Of a stretch of 64,000 bases of DNA, positions 10,024 through 17,707 are shown in pieces (position 1 is the stretch's first letter; each line of letters opens with the position of its first letter). A program made the position numbers and the translations under genes. The notes under the pieces were generated by a model that saw only the letters and a program-made list of their open reading frames with translations, was not told where the DNA came from and did not search any database. This DNA comes from Maritimibacter sp. (GTDB taxonomy: Bacteria; Pseudomonadota; Alphaproteobacteria; Rhodobacterales; Rhodobacteraceae), in the NCBI GenBank assembly GCA_017792445.1, contig CP051232.1:4562001-4626000 (forward strand), in the 5' to 3' direction.

Positions 10024-10790
10024 GCCACAACCTCGCCGAGATAGGCGTCGATCACCGCGCTGTTGTTGGCCACGTCCTCGGGCGTACCGGCGCAAATCAC
10101 CTTGCCCTGCGCAAGAACCACGATCGGATCGCAAAGCGACATCACCATGTCCATGTTGTGCTCGATAATCAGGAAGGTCTTTCCACGGGCGTTCAGCTCG
10201 ACGATCTTCTCGACCAGCGTGTCCAGAAGCGCCGGGTTCACCCCCGCCGCGGGCTCGTCCAGAAGGATCAGTTTGGGGTCCGACATCAGGACGCGGGCAA
10301 GCTCCAGAAGCTTCTTCTGCCCGCCCGAGATCGCCCCGGCGAGGTTACGCTCCACCGCAGTCAGGTTGCAGAACTGAATGACCTCGGCGGCACGCTCGCG
10401 GATCTCGCGTTCCTGACGCGCGACGGCACCGGGGCGGAACCAGGTGTTCCAGAACCGCTCGCCGATCTGCCCGGTCGCGGCAAGCATCACGTTCTCCAGC
10501 ACGGTCATCGTCGGAAACGGGCGTGGGATCTGGAACGTGCGGCTAAGCCCCCGAGCGTAAATGTCCGTGGCCGACAGGCTTGCGATGTCCTCTCCGTCGA
10601 AGATGACGCTGCCCGAGGTCAGCCCGTTCTCTCCGGCGATGGCGCCGAACAGCGTCGACTTGCCCGCACCGTTGGGGCCGATCAGGCCGGTGATCGACCC
10701 GGTCGCGACTTCGAACGACGCATTGTCCACGGCGCGCATGCTGCCGAAGGTCTTGGTGGCGTCGGTGACTTTCAAAAGCGGTGCGGTCAT
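10020..10790 (-). CDS. Branched-chain amino-acid-type ABC ATPase, LivG
   Basis: A 256-residue ATPase with Walker A GPNGAGKST, Walker B LILLDEPAAGVNP and the LivG-type IIEHNMDMVMSLCD H-loop. The signature is SGGQKKLLELARVL. The ATG at 10790 overlaps the ridA stop as ATGA; upstream in-frame sequence lacks family similarity. Second gene of the operon. Confidence 0.92.
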   Translation of the reverse strand: MTAPLLKVTDATKTFGSMRAVDNASFEVATGSITGLIGPNGAGKSTLFGAIAGENGLTSGSVIFDGEDIASLSATDIYARGLSRTFQIPRPFPTMTVLENVMLAATGQIGERFWNTWFRPGAVARQEREIRERAAEVIQFCNLTAVERNLAGAISGGQKKLLELARVLMSDPKLILLDEPAAGVNPALLDTLVEKIVELNARGKTFLIIEHNMDMVMSLCDPIVVLAQGKVICAGTPEDVANNSAVIDAYLGEVVA

Positions 10791-11200
10791 GCGTCTGCCC
10801 CGACCTTTGCAAGGCTGCGCTTGAGCGCCGTCACTTCGATCTCGACCTTGATCGCCGGATCCGCGAAACCGCAGATGATCGTGGTGTTGGTGGGCTTCGT
10901 CGCGGCCAGCGCTTTGCCAAGCACCTCGGACGCGGGAACGACGTAGTCCGCGCTGGCAAGGTAGACGCGCACGCGCACGATGTCCGAAAGATCTGCGCCC
11001 GCCTTGGACAGCGCATCCCCGATCTGGCGCAGCGAGCACCGCGCCTGCTCTGCCGGATCATCGGGGAACAAGCCGGTATCCGGGTCGAACCCCGCGGTGC
11101 CCGAGACGAAGATCCACTCTCCATCCACTACGGCACGCGAATAGCCCGCCAGTTCCTCGAACTTCGACCCCGTCTGGATCGTCCAGCGGTCTGACGTCAT
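10787..11200 (-). CDS. RidA family (YjgF/UK114) enamine/imine deaminase
   Basis: A 137-residue RidA-like protein with EWIFVSGTAGFDPDTG near the front and a C-terminal VEIEVTALKRS. RidA proteins hydrolyse reactive enamine/imine intermediates of amino-acid metabolism. The conserved RidA arginine near residue 105 is not visible here (the stretch reads TTIICGFADPAIKVEIEV), so it may be a non-canonical subfamily. ATG at 11200 behind GAGAGAAAA was chosen; an in-frame GTG at 11224 would add eight residues. It is the first gene of the liv operon, placing imine-damage control with a transporter and a probable pyrroline-carboxylate enzyme. Confidence 0.82.
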   Translation of the reverse strand: MTSDRWTIQTGSKFEELAGYSRAVVDGEWIFVSGTAGFDPDTGLFPDDPAEQARCSLRQIGDALSKAGADLSDIVRVRVYLASADYVVPASEVLGKALAATKPTNTTIICGFADPAIKVEIEVTALKRSLAKVGADA

Positions 11201-11226
11201 GGCTTTTCTCTCACTTTCCCTCACGT

Positions 11227-11260
11227 GACGATCACTTGATCATGTGATCAAGTGATCGTC
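11227..11260. promoter_or_regulatory. 34-bp near-perfect palindrome upstream of ridA-liv operon (operator)
   Basis: Two 16-base arms, GACGATCACTTGATCA and its exact reverse complement, flank a TG centre. It ends 26 bp before the chosen ridA start. TGATCA occurs in both arms, giving nested half-sites. A TTGACG hexamer overlaps the upstream edge on the minus strand and could be a -35, so a bound regulator would cover the core promoter. No regulator gene is adjacent to this operon; the GntR protein at 13.7 kb is a candidate but unproven. Confidence 0.75.
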
Positions 11261-11407
11261 AACAACGTATAAATCTGAACGACGACCCCACCGCAAAGCG
11301 CAGGGAAAGCGTCGGAATATTGGGCACTTCCTTGGGCAGTGACTGCGCTGTGACTCTGCGAGAACGCGCCGTCGTCAGCTGTGTCCGGCCCGAACGAAAG
11401 ATCGGCA

Positions 11408-12220
11408 TCATTCGATCCCGAGGCCCATCTGCGCCCGCACCAAGCGATTCAGTCGATCCGTCGGATCCGCCAGCGCATCAAGCAGCACGGTGATGTGGTT
11501 CGTGCCCGCCGCGTGATACGGCAGCACGCCGATCTTTGCGGCAAAGTCATCGGTCTGACGCAGGAACTCCTGTGTCTCGTCGCCACCCACGGTGACGATC
11601 ATCGGCATCCGGATTTCGAGAGACCGGGACAGCGGCGAGAAGTCCGCAACCTCTTCCGGGGTAAGCTGCAGGTCGTCGTTCTGGAACGACCGCGTTACGG
11701 GCTCGAGGTCATAAAGCCCGCTGATCGCCGTGCCGCCCCGCACCAGTTCCGCACCAGGGCGGCTGGCGAGTTCCGCCACGAGATGCCCACCGGCAGAATT
11801 ACCAGCGATATGGATGCGGTCGGGGTCGCCTCCGAACGCTGCGATATTCTCGGCGACCCACGCCACCGAGCGCTGGCAGGCATCCACGATATCGCCCAGC
11901 CGCACCGTCGGGATCAGCGGATAGTCGATCACCACGAGACAGACGCCGAAAGGCACAAACCCCGGCGCGATGAAGCTGAACAGATCCGCGTCCAGAGACC
12001 GCCAAAAGCCACCGTGGATGAAGACGAGCACAGGCGCGCCCTCACCCGCTGGAAAGATATTCAACGTCTCACCCTGCCCCGGGCCGTAGGGCACCGCACG
12101 CTGCACGTCGAACCGGTCGAGCCCGGCTTGTGCCGCCATGCCCCGCCGCTCGAAAAGCTGATCGAGGTCCGACACGTCATCCAGCGACATCTGCCGGTCC
12201 ATTCCCGTTCTTTCACTCAT
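11408..12220 (-). CDS. Alpha/beta hydrolase, kynurenine-formamidase-like
   Basis: A 270-residue alpha/beta hydrolase. The oxyanion-hole motif HGGFW (in LVFIHGGFW, about residue 70) and nucleophile elbow GNSAGGHL are the arylformamidase/BNA7 arrangement. A late acidic residue (GDETQEF) and the NHITVL histidine complete a Ser-Asp-His triad. Arylformamidases hydrolyse N-formylkynurenine, but this family also contains esterases. No other kynurenine-pathway gene is visible nearby. It lies between the ridA promoter and the 2-hydroxy-acid dehydrogenase, same strand. Confidence 0.75.
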   Translation of the reverse strand: MSERTGMDRQMSLDDVSDLDQLFERRGMAAQAGLDRFDVQRAVPYGPGQGETLNIFPAGEGAPVLVFIHGGFWRSLDADLFSFIAPGFVPFGVCLVVIDYPLIPTVRLGDIVDACQRSVAWVAENIAAFGGDPDRIHIAGNSAGGHLVAELASRPGAELVRGGTAISGLYDLEPVTRSFQNDDLQLTPEEVADFSPLSRSLEIRMPMIVTVGGDETQEFLRQTDDFAAKIGVLPYHAAGTNHITVLLDALADPTDRLNRLVRAQMGLGIE

Positions 12221-12305
12221 CGCGAAATTCCTTCTCTGTTTCCGTGACTTACCGACACATTACCGAAAGCACCTGTACACCGGCGCCAGAGAACCATGCC
12301 GACGT

Positions 12306-13487
12306 TCACGTGACCGCCCTCGCAGCTATGGGGCTGAAGCCCGAGTTCAACTCGGCTACCGACCTGCACCCGAGCAATGCCAACACGCGCAGGAGTTCTT
12401 CCTTCAGGATTGCGATGGCATGCGCGGCGCCGGCCTCGCCGCCCGCTGCGAGACCATAAAGTATGGCGCGGCCGGCCAAGACGGCATCGGCGCCCATCGC
12501 CACGGCTTTCGCAATGTCGCTTCCTCTTCGAACACCGCCATCCAGCAGGACAACCATGTCCGGGCCGACCATGTCCCGCGTCTTGCCTATGGTCTGCATC
12601 GGCGACACCGCACCATCCAACTGCCGCCCACCATGGTTGGACAGGACGATGCCATCGGCGCCTGCGTCGCGCGCTCGGACGGCATCCTCTGGCGAGAGCA
12701 GTCCCTTGACGATCAGCCGACCCTTCCAGCGACCTCTGATCCGGTCCAGATCGCGCCAGGAAAGCGATGGATCCATCTGGTCCCGTGACCAGCTGGTGGC
12801 GGCGTTCAGGCTGCGCTTATCCTCGGGAAGGAAGTCCTGGATCACTTCCAGCGAGGGGAGCCCCGGCATCAGCACGTCGCGCATCCATCGGGGATGGCGC
12901 AGCGTTTCCAGTTTCCGGCTGAGCCGTGGAACAGAGGGCTTTGCGTAGTTCCTTCGGTCCCACTCTCTGTTCCCGAACACGTTGGCATCGACGGTCAGTA
13001 TCAGCGCCTCGACACCGGCCGCGGCAGCGCGGTCGATGATCCCGTCGACGATGGATCGGTCCCGGAAGACGTAAAGCTGAAACCAGTGACGCAGACCGTC
13101 CAATCCGGCAATGTCTTCGATCCGGGCATTGGACGCCGTGCTTTGCGAGAAGGGAATGCCCAGCGACCGTGCCGCCTTTGCAATGGCAAGATCACCATTG
13201 GAATGCAGCAGACCGTTTCCGCCGGTCGGTGCCACGACAAGCGGCAGCGAGAGTTCTTCTTCGAACAGGCGGGTCCTTCCGTCCACCTGCGCGACGTCCC
13301 GCAAGGCGCGCGGGACCAAAGCGAGGCCCTCAAACGCTTCACGGTTCCTGCGAAGCGTCACCTCATCCTCTGCCCCGCCCTCGACATACTCGAATACGAA
13401 CCCGGGAAGCCGGCGCCGGGCGAGATGGCGCAGTTCCGATATGGACTGGGCCTCTGGTGCTCGCCGCGCGGGGAAGGTTCTTCTCAT
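12306..13487 (-). CDS. FMN-dependent alpha-hydroxy-acid dehydrogenase (lactate/mandelate type)
   Basis: A 393-residue TIM-barrel flavoprotein of the LldD/glycolate oxidase family. Visible motifs are the N-terminal FEYVEGGAEDEVTLRRN, FMN-binding VAPTGGNGLL, substrate-side QLYVFRDR, LTVDANVFGNREWDRRN, and the catalytic SNHGGRQLDGA with its His and Arg, then GGVRRGSDIAKAVAMGADAVLAGR. It oxidises a 2-hydroxy acid to the 2-oxo acid, passing electrons to quinone or oxygen. It is transcribed divergently from the GntR/FCD gene 171 bp away, which is a common regulator-target layout. Confidence 0.88.
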   Translation of the reverse strand: MRRTFPARRAPEAQSISELRHLARRRLPGFVFEYVEGGAEDEVTLRRNREAFEGLALVPRALRDVAQVDGRTRLFEEELSLPLVVAPTGGNGLLHSNGDLAIAKAARSLGIPFSQSTASNARIEDIAGLDGLRHWFQLYVFRDRSIVDGIIDRAAAAGVEALILTVDANVFGNREWDRRNYAKPSVPRLSRKLETLRHPRWMRDVLMPGLPSLEVIQDFLPEDKRSLNAATSWSRDQMDPSLSWRDLDRIRGRWKGRLIVKGLLSPEDAVRARDAGADGIVLSNHGGRQLDGAVSPMQTIGKTRDMVGPDMVVLLDGGVRRGSDIAKAVAMGADAVLAGRAILYGLAAGGEAGAAHAIAILKEELLRVLALLGCRSVAELNSGFSPIAARAVT

Positions 13488-13658
13488 CGACGAGGTCCTA
13501 TGACTTGCCCGAGAAACCAGGAGCTACGCGCCCGGACCGGACGCACACCGCGCGCCCATGTTCCGACCGCATTCGCCGCAGTTCACAATGGCCTCCGGCG
13601 ACAGAATGGTCTAATGAAGTTCCAAAATCGGACCAGCAGCTACCAAAGATATTACCCA

Positions 13659-14444
13659 ATGCATCCCTCCAAACTCGTTCTGACGCCGTTGATCCTTCCC
13701 AAGGCGAGTGAGGAAGCCGCCCGATCGATCGCCACAGCGATACGCCTTGGCGACTTCACGGTGGGCGACAAGCTTCCGGCGGAACGTGCGATCGCGGACG
13801 CGCTGAAGGTCAGCCGGGTCACGGTGCGAGAGGCACTGAGGATGTTGGCCGATGCAGGTCTTCTGGATTTGCGCCCCGGAGCCGGCGGCGGCAGCTTCGT
13901 CGCATCGGAGATCGTGCCACCGGAGCTTCTGTATCCCGGTCTGACCTTCGAGCCGAAAGACATGATCGATGTGCTCGAAACGCGGCGCATCCTCATGCCG
14001 CGTATTGCCGAGGTTGCCGCGACAAACCTCAACGAGGGTGACATCTCGCGGATGGAGGCGGCGCTGGCATTCGCACGAAGCGGGATACGTGACACTCCGC
14101 ACGGTCCGAACGACACGCTTCGGCACATCCTGTCGGTCGCTTCGATGCGGTTCGACATCGCCATGGCCGAAGCCACCCAGAATTCGCTTCTCGTGCGCAT
14201 GATGCACATGCTTCTCACCTGGCTCGACCCGCTTCGCTTAATGACGCTCCGGTCGCCCGAAGACATCGAAACCGCCGTCAGTAACCTCGAGGATACGCTC
14301 GCGGCGCTGAAGGCTGGGGACCACTCGGCGCTTCTCGTCTCGCTCGACCGGCGCATGACGCAGATCGAGACCGAGTGGGAGCGCACCAGCGGGCGGAAGC
14401 TGCGTCGAACCATGTCAGCCGTCCTTCCGCCCGCCGATGCCTGA
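13659..14444 (+). CDS. GntR-family transcriptional regulator, FCD (FadR) subfamily
   Basis: A 261-residue regulator. A winged HTH occupies about residues 12-80 (AARSIATAIRLGDFTVGDKLPAERAIADALKVSRVTVREALRMLADAGLL, then the GAGGGSFV wing). An all-helical FCD ligand domain follows from about 100. The ATG at 13659 puts the HTH at the usual distance from the N-terminus; another in-frame ATG lies at 13614 with no better ribosome site. Divergent from the 2-hydroxy-acid dehydrogenase; FCD regulators often sense organic acids. A TACCAAA heptamer (13641-13647) matches the half-site of the inverted repeat at the SDR promoter (15664), hinting at control of both. Confidence 0.85.
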   Translation: MHPSKLVLTPLILPKASEEAARSIATAIRLGDFTVGDKLPAERAIADALKVSRVTVREALRMLADAGLLDLRPGAGGGSFVASEIVPPELLYPGLTFEPKDMIDVLETRRILMPRIAEVAATNLNEGDISRMEAALAFARSGIRDTPHGPNDTLRHILSVASMRFDIAMAEATQNSLLVRMMHMLLTWLDPLRLMTLRSPEDIETAVSNLEDTLAALKAGDHSALLVSLDRRMTQIETEWERTSGRKLRRTMSAVLPPADA

Positions 14445-14456
14445 AACGCCGGGACG

Positions 14457-14831
14457 TCAGTCTTCCAGCAGAAAGAACGGGCGGCCGACCCGCGCCTCGA
14501 GCCGCATGTAGCGGTCAAGCCGGACCCCGTCTTTCTCCTGACGGACGCACTGGATCATGCCTGCAAGGGTCCGCTGGTCCGGAACTTCGAAGATCAGATA
14601 CCAGGTGAAGTCCGGCGTGCTGGGCTGTCCGACCATGAACAAATCGTCGTCGACGGTCGCCAGCGGCTTCGAGCCCATCTCCAGCCATTCCGCGAACATA
14701 GCCTTCATTCTGGGCAGGATCTTCTCGCGGCGATCCTCGCCGCTGGCGTTCAGCCAGCCCTCGGTCGTCGCACCAAGGATGATGACGCGCAGCGGGTTGG
14801 GGATGGTGGGGGCCTGGAATTCTACAGCCAT
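14457..14831 (-). CDS. Small conserved protein of unknown function
   Basis: A 124-residue protein with no signal peptide or TM segment. It has a conserved-looking core (RREKILPRMKAMFAEWLEMG, VDDDLFMVG, then a strongly charged RLDRYMRLEARVGRPFF end). I do not recognise a function with confidence; similar small proteins occur in catabolic clusters. It is 57 bp downstream of an SDR gene on the same strand and convergent with the GntR gene 12 bp away. Confidence 0.65.
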   Translation of the reverse strand: MAVEFQAPTIPNPLRVIILGATTEGWLNASGEDRREKILPRMKAMFAEWLEMGSKPLATVDDDLFMVGQPSTPDFTWYLIFEVPDQRTLAGMIQCVRQEKDGVRLDRYMRLEARVGRPFFLLED

Positions 14832-14888
14832 CGGGAAATCTCCATTTGGATCGTGGTTAGGTGTGTAAGAGGCGGTCAGGTGACCGGG

Positions 14889-15638
14889 TCAGCGCATCAA
14901 GACGCCCCCGTTCACGTCGAGCGTCGTGCCGGTGACGAAGCCGTTGGCGGGATCGGAAAGATAGACTGCGGCAGCGGCGACCTCTGTATCCTGACCCAAC
15001 CGCTGAACCGGGATCGTGCGGGCAAGACCCTGCACTTTCTCTTGCGGCATCGCCCGGCTCATGGGGCCCTCGATCGCGGCAGGAGCGATGCAGTTCACGG
15101 TCACGCCATCGCCCGCCAGCTCCTGAGCGAAGCACTTGCTGAGCGCGAGAATGCCGCCTTTCGACGCCGAATAATGCGCACCCGCGACAACACCGCCGCG
15201 CTGACCTGCCAGCGAGGAAAGGTTGATGATCCGCCCGTATCCCGCCTGCTTCATCACCCGGCCCGCCGAACGGCAGCCCAGGAAGACTCCGCGCAGGTTC
15301 ACGGCGAGGACACGGTCCCATTCATCGACCGGGATATCCCAGACCGATTTGGATACCGTCATCGCCGCGTTGTTCACTACGATCTCAAGAGACCCGTGAT
15401 CCGCCGTCACGGACGTAACAACCTCGTCCCAGGCAGCTTCGTCGGCAACGTCGAACTGGCGCACAGACACACGCGCGCCATCCGGCGAAATGCTCTCTGC
15501 GGCTTCGGAGACCTTCGCGTCGATGTCGCACAGAACCACCGAAGCGCCCTCGAGCCAAAGCCCATGCGCGATGGCCTGTCCAAGCCCCTGCGCAGCGCCG
15601 GTGATAATGGCAGTCTGTCCTTCAAGCCGGTGCGACAT
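14889..15638 (-). CDS. Short-chain dehydrogenase/reductase
   Basis: A 249-residue classical SDR: TGAAQGLGQAIAHG cofactor loop, CDID acidic residue after strand 2 (NAD preference), VNNAAMT, catalytic SSLAGQRGGVVAGAHYSASKGG (Ser-Tyr-Lys), and C-terminal GTTLDVNGGVLMR. The ATG at 15638 fits the family N-terminus; the frame opens nine codons further up. The promoter/operator upstream is listed separately. Substrate unknown; likely acts with the small protein downstream. Confidence 0.85.
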   Translation of the reverse strand: MSHRLEGQTAIITGAAQGLGQAIAHGLWLEGASVVLCDIDAKVSEAAESISPDGARVSVRQFDVADEAAWDEVVTSVTADHGSLEIVVNNAAMTVSKSVWDIPVDEWDRVLAVNLRGVFLGCRSAGRVMKQAGYGRIINLSSLAGQRGGVVAGAHYSASKGGILALSKCFAQELAGDGVTVNCIAPAAIEGPMSRAMPQEKVQGLARTIPVQRLGQDTEVAAAAVYLSDPANGFVTGTTLDVNGGVLMR

Positions 15639-15663
15639 AGCGGCCGTGCCTCCATTCCGAAAC

Positions 15664-15715
15664 ATTTGGTATTTTCAATTACCAAATTTGTTATTCATAT
15701 ATGCCAAATAGTCAA
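15664..15715 (-). promoter_or_regulatory. Promoter and operator of the SDR unit
   Basis: On the minus strand a TTGACT hexamer (15710-15715) lies 16 bp from TAACAA (15688-15693), a reasonable sigma70 pair. Immediately downstream, over the expected start point, is an inverted repeat with perfect 8-base arms ATTTGGTA / TACCAAAT and 8-base spacer (15664-15687). A third half-site, GCCAAAT, sits inside the spacer region (15703-15709). This is a repressor-operator layout; the GntR/FCD protein 1.2 kb away is the obvious candidate. Confidence 0.6.
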
Positions 15716-15784
15716 GAGAAATTGTTCAGGCTTAAAATATCAGCGTAAAGCTATTGATCTTAGGGAGAAAATTCCTCGCCGCCC

Positions 15785-15973
15785 GAGCGCGTGGATCTGA
15801 CGACCGACAGGATCGGCAAACCCGCCACCGCAGCGGTAACCACTGGTCCATCAAGATCGCCAGACGGATGATCTCAGGCGATGCATTCAAGGCGCGAAAC
15901 GGGGCGCGCTTCGTCATCCGGCGAAGCTACTCCCCCCCTTTCGCGCCGCGAGCCGGTTTGCTCTGACAGCGCC
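15785..15973 (-). mobile_element. Remnant of an IS6-family element (5' end of transposase plus terminal repeat)
   Basis: From 15917 the minus strand encodes MTKRAPFRALNASPEIIRLAIL, matching the start of the IS6-type transposase at 63079 (MTKRSPFRYFKTSSEIIRLAVM), then drifts out of frame. The flanking sequence ends at about 15973 in GGCGCTGTCAGAGCAAACC, close to the terminal repeat of the 63-kb copy (GGTACTGTCAAAGCAACC). The 3' two thirds are gone. It has the same orientation as the remnant at 17.3-17.5 kb, so the two bracket lpxD. Confidence 0.7.
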
Positions 15974-16125
15974 GTTCAATCCCACCTCGACCCTCGCTTT
16001 CTGGATAGCGTTGGCTTGGGCCGTACTCCAAAGGCCGCGAAAGCAGGTGTTTTGTGCTTTCAGAGCAGCCAGAAACTCTCCTAAGGTCGCCGTTATTCGC
16101 CCATTTCATTTCCCGGACGCCAAAG

Positions 16126-17211
16126 ATGCCCTTCACGATCGCCGAAATCGCCGCCGGACTGGGGGCAAAGGCCCACGGGAAGCTTGATCTCGTTATCCGC
16201 GGCGTAGCAGAACCCGCCCTGTCCGGGCCCGATGATCTGGCCCTTGCAATGGCGCCGAAGTATGCGGCCGAACTTGAAACCGGCAGGGCGCGGGCCGCGA
16301 TCCTGTGGCAGGGAGTTGAATGGGAGGCGCTAGGACTGGACGCCGCCATCATCGTGGATCGCGCCCGAGTGGCAATGGCCCGCCTGACCTCGATGCTGGA
16401 CAAGGGGCCGCGGTTCCGCCCCGGCATCCATGCCACCGCGGTGATCGATGAGACTGCGGAAATCGGTCCCGGTGCCTCGATCGGCGCATTTGTCCTGATC
16501 GGGCCAAACGTGCGGATTGGCAGCGGGGCCAGAATAGACGGGCATGTGACCATCGGCGCCGATACGGTGATCGGCGACGATCCCATCCTTCATTCAGGTG
16601 TCCGGTTCGGTCTCGGTGTCCGCGCCGGCGACCGGCTGATCGCGCACCAGAATGCGGTCATCGGGTCCGATGGCTTTTCCTTCGTCACCCCAGAAGCCGC
16701 CGCCGCCGAAACTGCAAGAGAAACCATGGGCAACACGGTCGAGGCACAGGCGCAAAGCTGGCTGCGCATCCATTCTCTTGGAACCGTCGAGATAGGTGAC
16801 GACGTCGAGATCGGTGCGGGAACCACCATCGACCGCGGGACGATCCGCGCCACTCGCATTGGGCGCGGCACCAAGATCGACAACCAGGTCCAGATCGGCC
16901 ACAACGTCGAAATCGGCGAGGATTGCCTTCTTTGCGGGCAGGCCGGCGTGGCCGGATCAGCGAAGATTGGCGACCATGTCGTATTGGGCGGAGACGTTTC
17001 CGTCGCCGACAACGTTACCGTCGGCCCGTGTTCGGTCATCACGGGCGCCTCCAAGGTCGCGTCGAACGTGCCTGCAGGCAGAGTGATGGCCGGCTATCCC
17101 GCCGTCCAGATGAAGACCCACGTCGAAAGCTACAAGGCGCTGCGTCGCCTGCCCCGGCTGTTCCGCGAAGTGAACTTGCTGAAAACGACGCTTACCAATC
17201 GCGACGAGTAG
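16126..17211 (+). CDS. lpxD: UDP-3-O-acylglucosamine N-acyltransferase LpxD (orphan copy)
   Basis: A 361-residue LpxD. The N-terminal uridine-binding domain (about 1-100) is followed by a left-handed beta-helix of hexapeptide repeats from about 108 (IHATAVIDETAEIGPGASIG) and a C-terminal helical tail (YKALRRLPRLFREVNLLKTTL). The helix contains DNQVQIGHNVEIGEDCLLCGQAGVAGS, with the catalytic His in IGHN. LpxD adds the N-linked hydroxyacyl chain in lipid A synthesis. The usual bamA-lpxD-fabZ-lpxA neighbourhood is absent; instead the gene lies alone between two IS6-family remnants, so it is probably a second, acquired copy. Start chosen at ATG 16126 on homology; the ribosome site is weak. Confidence 0.88.
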   Translation: MPFTIAEIAAGLGAKAHGKLDLVIRGVAEPALSGPDDLALAMAPKYAAELETGRARAAILWQGVEWEALGLDAAIIVDRARVAMARLTSMLDKGPRFRPGIHATAVIDETAEIGPGASIGAFVLIGPNVRIGSGARIDGHVTIGADTVIGDDPILHSGVRFGLGVRAGDRLIAHQNAVIGSDGFSFVTPEAAAAETARETMGNTVEAQAQSWLRIHSLGTVEIGDDVEIGAGTTIDRGTIRATRIGRGTKIDNQVQIGHNVEIGEDCLLCGQAGVAGSAKIGDHVVLGGDVSVADNVTVGPCSVITGASKVASNVPAGRVMAGYPAVQMKTHVESYKALRRLPRLFREVNLLKTTLTNRDE

Positions 17212-17284
17212 GACACCGGACACTCTCAGCGCGTGCTTTCGATGGAAATCGCACCAGTATCCACGAGGGCTGAAGGCTATCCCT

Positions 17285-17534
17285 TGTGCTGTGATCTGAC
17301 CTCGACAGTCAGCCTGTGCAGCAAGACGGCCACCAGCCCCGGATCGAAGGGCGCCCTACATCGACACCACGCTCGTGTAGCAAATCCTGCGCATTCCGCA
17401 GCGAACGCGGAAACCGGGTGAACGGCATGACGGATGATCTCGGGCGACGTCCTGAAACAGCAGGAAGCGGAGCGTTTCATCCTCCCGAGACGCTGTTCAG
17501 CCCGCCCGCCGCAAGCCAAGTTGCTTTGACACTT
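17285..17534 (-). mobile_element. Second IS6-family transposase remnant
   Basis: The sequence aligns by eye with about 62890-63136 of the IS6-family copy near the right end, including counterparts of the GIDVSHEAVRFWWLRFG region, the SPEIIRHAV segment and the terminal GTTGCTTTGACA. Frameshifts and small deletions scramble the reading frame, so it is non-functional. Same orientation as the remnant at 15.8-16.0 kb. Confidence 0.65.
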
Positions 17535-17707
17535 CCTGGGGAAAAGTCCGATCCATGCTTCGTCACGCGTATCGGGCCGACGCGGTGTTTTCCTGAACAT
17601 CACACCCGCTATCTGTTGCCTTGGATCGTAAAGAACTATTTCATTCCTCAGTGCAGCCCAAGGCAATCCGGTCTTCGCGGTTGGCGCCAAACGGCAGAGG
17701 ACATGAC

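Noticed and set aside
13614-13642. TGGTC ... GACCA inverted repeat at the gntR start as a FadR-type operator
   Set aside because: The arms are about 19 bp apart, too far for the usual TGGTC-N1-GACCA operator, so the symmetry may be chance.
17621-17707. 29-codon N-terminal extension of the DUF808 protein
   Set aside because: Not similar to the family; a good ribosome site precedes the internal ATG at 17708.
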